From NCBI GenBank assembly GCA_934613165.1, contig CAKTSW010000038.1, positions 1 to 8,872 of the forward strand: a DNA stretch of 8,872 nt, in the 5' to 3' direction. A program made the position numbers and the translations under genes. The notes beneath the pieces are model-generated. The model worked only from the letters and a program-made list of their open reading frames with translations, did no database searches and was not told the origin of the DNA. Below, piece after piece: positions 6,806-8,872 of this stretch (position 1 is its first letter; each line of letters starts with the position of its first letter). The stretch is from an uncultured Ellagibacter sp. (lineage in GTDB: Bacteria > Actinomycetota > Coriobacteriia > Coriobacteriales > Eggerthellaceae).

Positions 6806-7223
6806 GGGATTCCTCCTCATTACCTTCGTTGCTCGCAGCAGCCTTGCTGCCGGCGTCTCCGTCGTCCTCGTCGTCCGGCAGGTCGACCTCGATCGAGTCG
6901 ATCTGCAGCTCGCGCCCGGCTAAAAGCTCGAGCGCGAAGCTGTCGCATTCGGGGCAGAACATATGGAACCGATCATGCTCGAACACCGCGCCGCAATCGA
7001 GGCAACGGCTCTTCGGCCTGATCATGTTGACGGAAAGCTCGGCGCCCTTCGCGTAGGGGTCGTCTTCGGTAAGCGCCTCCCATGCGAAGACGAGCGCATC
7101 CTCGATCGCCTCGGTCATCTCCCCGATCGAAAGGCTCACCTTGAGAAGCTTGGTCGCCCCCGCGTCGCGCGCAGCCTTCTCGGCGGCGTCCAAGACGCCC
7201 GTCATGATACCCAGCTCGTGCAT
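6795..7223 (-). CDS. hypA: Hydrogenase maturation nickel metallochaperone HypA
   Basis: HypA binds Ni2+ and hands it, with HypB, to the hydrogenase large subunit. The mature start is ATG 7223, 3-4 bases after GGGAGG, giving MHELGIMTGVLDAAEKAA: the N-terminal MHE motif supplies the nickel ligand His2. The zinc site is two CxxC pairs, C74/C77 and C90/C93 (CLDCGAVFEHDRFHMFCPEC). At 142 residues it is longer than the usual 113-120 because of an acidic, low-complexity tail (about 117-142, DDEDDGDAG...EEESHED). That tail region also encodes the hypB ribosome-binding site. The open frame extends to 7313, but the added residues cover the leader. No other hyp genes are in the window. Confidence 0.95.
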   Translation of the reverse strand: MHELGIMTGVLDAAEKAARDAGATKLLKVSLSIGEMTEAIEDALVFAWEALTEDDPYAKGAELSVNMIRPKSRCLDCGAVFEHDRFHMFCPECDSFALELLAGRELQIDSIEVDLPDDEDDGDAGSKAAASNEGNEEESHED

Positions 7224-7274
7224 ATGCCTCCCATCGCAGACGGCCCCGCGCCGCCGTGGTTTCGTCTCACCATC

Positions 7275-7280
7275 ATAGTA
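7275..7280 (-). promoter_or_regulatory. Possible -10 hexamer upstream of hypA
   Basis: The minus strand reads TTCTACTATGATGG here; TACTAT matches a relaxed -10 and would start transcription about 45 bases before the hypA ATG, just after the hairpin at 7299-7326. The same TACTAT occurs upstream of tatA (8771-8766). No clear -35 is seen. Confidence 0.25.
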
Positions 7281-7298
7281 GAACCCGCCCGGTACAAG

Positions 7299-7326
7299 TA
7301 AGGCCACTCGCACTTGAGTGGCCTTA
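7299..7326 (-). terminator. Hairpin terminator after tatC
   Basis: TAAGGCCACTC (7299-7309) and GAGTGGCCTTA (7316-7326) form a perfect 11-bp stem with a 6-base loop, 27 bp past the tatC stop and before hypA. The trailing sequence on the minus strand (TTACTTGT) is only moderately T-rich, so termination may be partial. It best fits the end of the tatAC transcript. Confidence 0.65.
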
Positions 7327-7352
7327 ACGGAACGATCGGACGGGAAAACGCG

Positions 7353-8129
7353 CTACTCGTCTTCCTCGGCGGCGAGCTCGGCGTTCTGCTTCTTGATGCG
7401 CTTCGCGAGCACGATGCGCGCAAGCAGAAGCGACAGCTCGTACAAGACGATGAGCGCCGCGAACATGAGGAGCATGGTGACGGGGCTCGCGTCCGGGGTG
7501 ATCATCGCGCAGAGCACCATGAGCACCACGTAGATGGTCCGCCACTGCCCACGCATCTTCTTGTACGGGATGATGTCGAAGATGACCAGGTAGAACACGA
7601 TGACCGGAAGCTCGAAGGCGAAACCGAAGCCGATTTCGAACTTGATGATGATGTCAAGGTAGGACGACGCCTGCGGCAGCACCTGCGCGCTCATGCCGTA
7701 CGCCTGGTCGGTGAGCCACTGGAACGCCGGGTCCAAGATGATGAAGTAGCAGAACAGCGTGCCGAAGATGAACAGGACGACCGCGATCGCGAACGTGGGA
7801 ACGAACCACTTGCGCTCCTTCGGCTTCAACGCCGGCAGGAAGAACGCGAGGATCTGCCACAGAATGACGGGCGAGCACGCCACGATCGACGCCCAGAACG
7901 CCAGCTTGAAGCGCGTAGCGAACGCATCGAACGGCGTGGTGTACATGCCCTGCTGGAACCCTTCGGGCAGAAACTCCGAAATAGGCGCGAACAGGATGAC
8001 GGAAAGCGTGGGCGTCGCCATGTAGAACACGCACACCGCGATGAGCAGCACCACGACGATGCGCACCAAGCGCATACGCAGCTCACCCAAGTGGTCGAAA
8101 AGGGGCATACGCGCCGGACCGATAGGCAT
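7353..8129 (-). CDS. tatC: Twin-arginine translocase subunit TatC
   Basis: Polytopic membrane protein that recognises twin-arginine signal peptides and assembles with TatA to export folded proteins. The 258 residues show the N-terminal signature PLFDHLGELRMRL (9-21) and six hydrophobic segments at about 22-38, 78-98, 109-131, 160-182, 197-212 and 214-235. GFAFELPV contains the conserved glutamate (E173), and ITPDASP (210-216) precedes the last helix. The C-terminal tail is short and acidic. ATG 8129 comes three bases after the tatA stop, with AAGGGGG upstream in the end of tatA; ATG 8108 (MPLFDHL) is a weaker alternative. Length and topology are normal. Likely cargo includes periplasm-facing Fe-S or molybdenum oxidoreductases and [NiFe] hydrogenase, consistent with hypAB next door. 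Confidence 0.97.
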   Translation of the reverse strand: MPIGPARMPLFDHLGELRMRLVRIVVVLLIAVCVFYMATPTLSVILFAPISEFLPEGFQQGMYTTPFDAFATRFKLAFWASIVACSPVILWQILAFFLPALKPKERKWFVPTFAIAVVLFIFGTLFCYFIILDPAFQWLTDQAYGMSAQVLPQASSYLDIIIKFEIGFGFAFELPVIVFYLVIFDIIPYKKMRGQWRTIYVVLMVLCAMITPDASPVTMLLMFAALIVLYELSLLLARIVLAKRIKKQNAELAAEEDE

Positions 8130-8132
8130 ACC

Positions 8133-8699
8133 TTATTCCCCCTTCTCTTCCGTGGCGGCAGGCGTTTCGGCAGATGCCGAGCCTTCCTTAGGCTTAGACA
8201 CAGTGCCGTACAGCTCGTCGGCTGAAGGCGCCTTCGAGCCCTCAGCCGCACCCGCGTTCGCGTTCGACGCCGCGGCACGGGCCTTCGTCGCCTCGACGGC
8301 CTGCTTGGCGGCCTGTTCCTCGGCGGCTTTCTTCTCGGCTTCCTTGCGGGCCGCGCGCTCACGATCGTAACGGGCCTTGCGCTCGGAGAAGCTTTCGGCC
8401 TGGGCCGATTTCGCCTGGTTGGCGACGGTGGCGGCCTGGGTCTTCACTTCCTTGGCGCCCGACGTCGCGGCGTCGCCCATCTTCGACAACGCGTCGAGCG
8501 GGTTTTTGAACGGGTCCTCCGCGTCAGGGTCGAAGATCTTCTCTTCCTTGATGACCTTGTTCATTTCCTCCTGCGCGTTGCGGAACTTCGCGATCGCACG
8601 GCCGAGCGTCTTCGCCATTGCGGGAAGCTTGTCGGGGCCGAAGATCAGAAAACCGAACAGCAGAATGAGGAATAGCTCGAATCCACCTATGCCAAACAA
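8133..8699 (-). CDS. tatA: Twin-arginine translocase subunit TatA/TatB
   Basis: Single-span protein that forms the Tat pore or scaffold with TatC. I choose TTG 8699 as start: AAGGAG lies 6 bases upstream and the product begins (M)FGIGGFELFLILLFGFLIFG, the usual TatA/B N-terminus. An in-frame ATG at 8726 would add nine residues (MRIPPKELE) ahead of the helix with no ribosome-binding site, since those codons contain the AAGGAG. The membrane span is about 5-20, the FGP hinge 20-22, and the amphipathic helix 24-50. The remaining roughly 130 residues are Ala/Lys/Glu-rich, predicted helical then disordered. At 188 residues it is much longer than a typical TatA (60-90) and nearer TatB; with no second small subunit in the operon it may serve both roles, or a separate tatA may exist elsewhere. 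Confidence 0.92.
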   Translation of the reverse strand: MFGIGGFELFLILLFGFLIFGPDKLPAMAKTLGRAIAKFRNAQEEMNKVIKEEKIFDPDAEDPFKNPLDALSKMGDAATSGAKEVKTQAATVANQAKSAQAESFSERKARYDRERAARKEAEKKAAEEQAAKQAVEATKARAAASNANAGAAEGSKAPSADELYGTVSKPKEGSASAETPAATEEKGE

Positions 8700-8765
8700 C
8701 TCTAACTCCTTCGGAGGGATACGCATCGGGCACGCGCCCTAAAGGCAAGGCGCGGCAACCGAACC

Positions 8766-8800
8766 ATAGTAGCATAAAGCCCCTGTGCCGCCGATGTGAA
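8766..8800 (-). promoter_or_regulatory. Probable promoter of tatA-tatC
   Basis: On the minus strand TTCACA (8800-8795, 5 of 6 to the -35 consensus) is followed after 18 bases by TATGCT (8776-8771). TACTAT with an upstream TG (8771-8766) overlaps as an alternative -10. Transcription would begin roughly 60 bases before the TTG start. The -35 ends 3 bp from the hairpin at 8803-8836. Confidence 0.45.
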
Positions 8801-8802
8801 CC

Positions 8803-8836
8803 GCCTCCCATTTCTTGGACATGAGAAATGGGAGGC
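8803..8836 (+). promoter_or_regulatory. 13-bp perfect hairpin that sequesters a ribosome-binding site / acts as terminator
   Basis: GCCTCCCATTTCT (8803-8815) pairs exactly with AGAAATGGGAGGC (8824-8836) around an 8-base loop. On the plus strand it is followed by TTTCTTT, as in a rho-independent terminator. GGGAGG inside the 3' arm (8830-8835) also lies 8 bases before an ATG at 8844, so a transcript entering from outside would have this site paired. Both readings fit protection of a mobile-element gene from read-through transcription, a known arrangement in IS10, IS50 and IS200. Confidence 0.6.
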
Positions 8837-8843
8837 TTTCTTT

Positions 8844-8872
8844 ATGCATACCGATCTGAGGTTCAAGTACGA
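8844..8872 (+). CDS. Start of an unidentified plus-strand gene, partial; possible transposase
   Basis: ATG 8844 follows GGGAGG by 8 bases and opens a frame reading MHTDLRFKY before the window ends. Nine residues cannot identify a family. The hairpin over its ribosome-binding site and its divergent position against the tat operon make an insertion-sequence transposase a reasonable guess. It could equally be a chance ATG after a terminator. Confidence 0.35.

Noticed and set aside
5673..6923. 416-residue plus-strand open frame across nadE, the gap and hypB
   Set aside because: Composition is Ser/Arg/Thr-rich shadow sequence; it covers two well-supported minus-strand genes and has no recognisable family.
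7314..8225. 303-residue plus-strand open frame antisense to tatC and the end of tatA
   Set aside because: Extreme Arg/Asp/His/Glu content without motifs, typical of a reverse-frame shadow of a membrane protein gene.
1..8872. tRNA or rRNA genes
   Set aside because: No cloverleaf-like sequence with GGTTCRANYCC-type T arm or rRNA segment was noticed on either strand in the intergenic gaps.

Overview
The window looks like chromosomal DNA from a high-GC, anaerobic Actinobacterium, most likely class Coriobacteriia (Eggerthella/Slackia-like). This rests on gene order, strong G/C bias at third codon positions, a TatD with an N-terminal extension ahead of its first metal motif, and hypAB beside tat genes. 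It is an inference, not a sequence match. Almost every real gene is on the minus strand, so transcription runs from right to left.

Right edge to left. At 8803-8872 a perfect 13-bp hairpin overlaps the ribosome-binding site of a plus-strand reading frame that leaves the window, possibly the start of an insertion sequence. Positions 8699-7353 hold a two-gene twin-arginine translocase operon, tatA (TTG start) and tatC, ending at a hairpin at 7299-7326. Next come hypA and hypB, which overlap by 11 bp and supply nickel to [NiFe] hydrogenase; Tat exports such hydrogenases, so the neighbourhood is coherent. nadE (NH3-dependent NAD synthetase) follows after 92 bp.

The middle (about 5240-2440) is accessory. 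It holds a plus-strand C-terminal remnant of a HipA-like kinase, an AT-rich inverted repeat exactly where that remnant begins, a YbaN/DUF454 membrane protein gene, an AT-rich palindromic control region, and an AAA_14/DUF4143 ATPase gene of visibly lower GC. Two copies of a roughly 55-bp repeat with identical 13-20-13 internal spacing lie 3' of ybaN and of nadE.

The left part is a core metG-tatD operon, a pairing conserved in many Gram-positive bacteria. The tatD frame carries an in-frame TGA in the middle of otherwise intact TatD homology, with no frame shift. It may be a nonsense mutation, a sequence error or a recoding (selenocysteine) site.

I do not see a complete, clearly new multi-gene system. 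The best leads are the interrupted tatD, the repeated 13-20-13 element, the palindromic region upstream of the DUF4143 ATPase, and the hairpin at the right edge.
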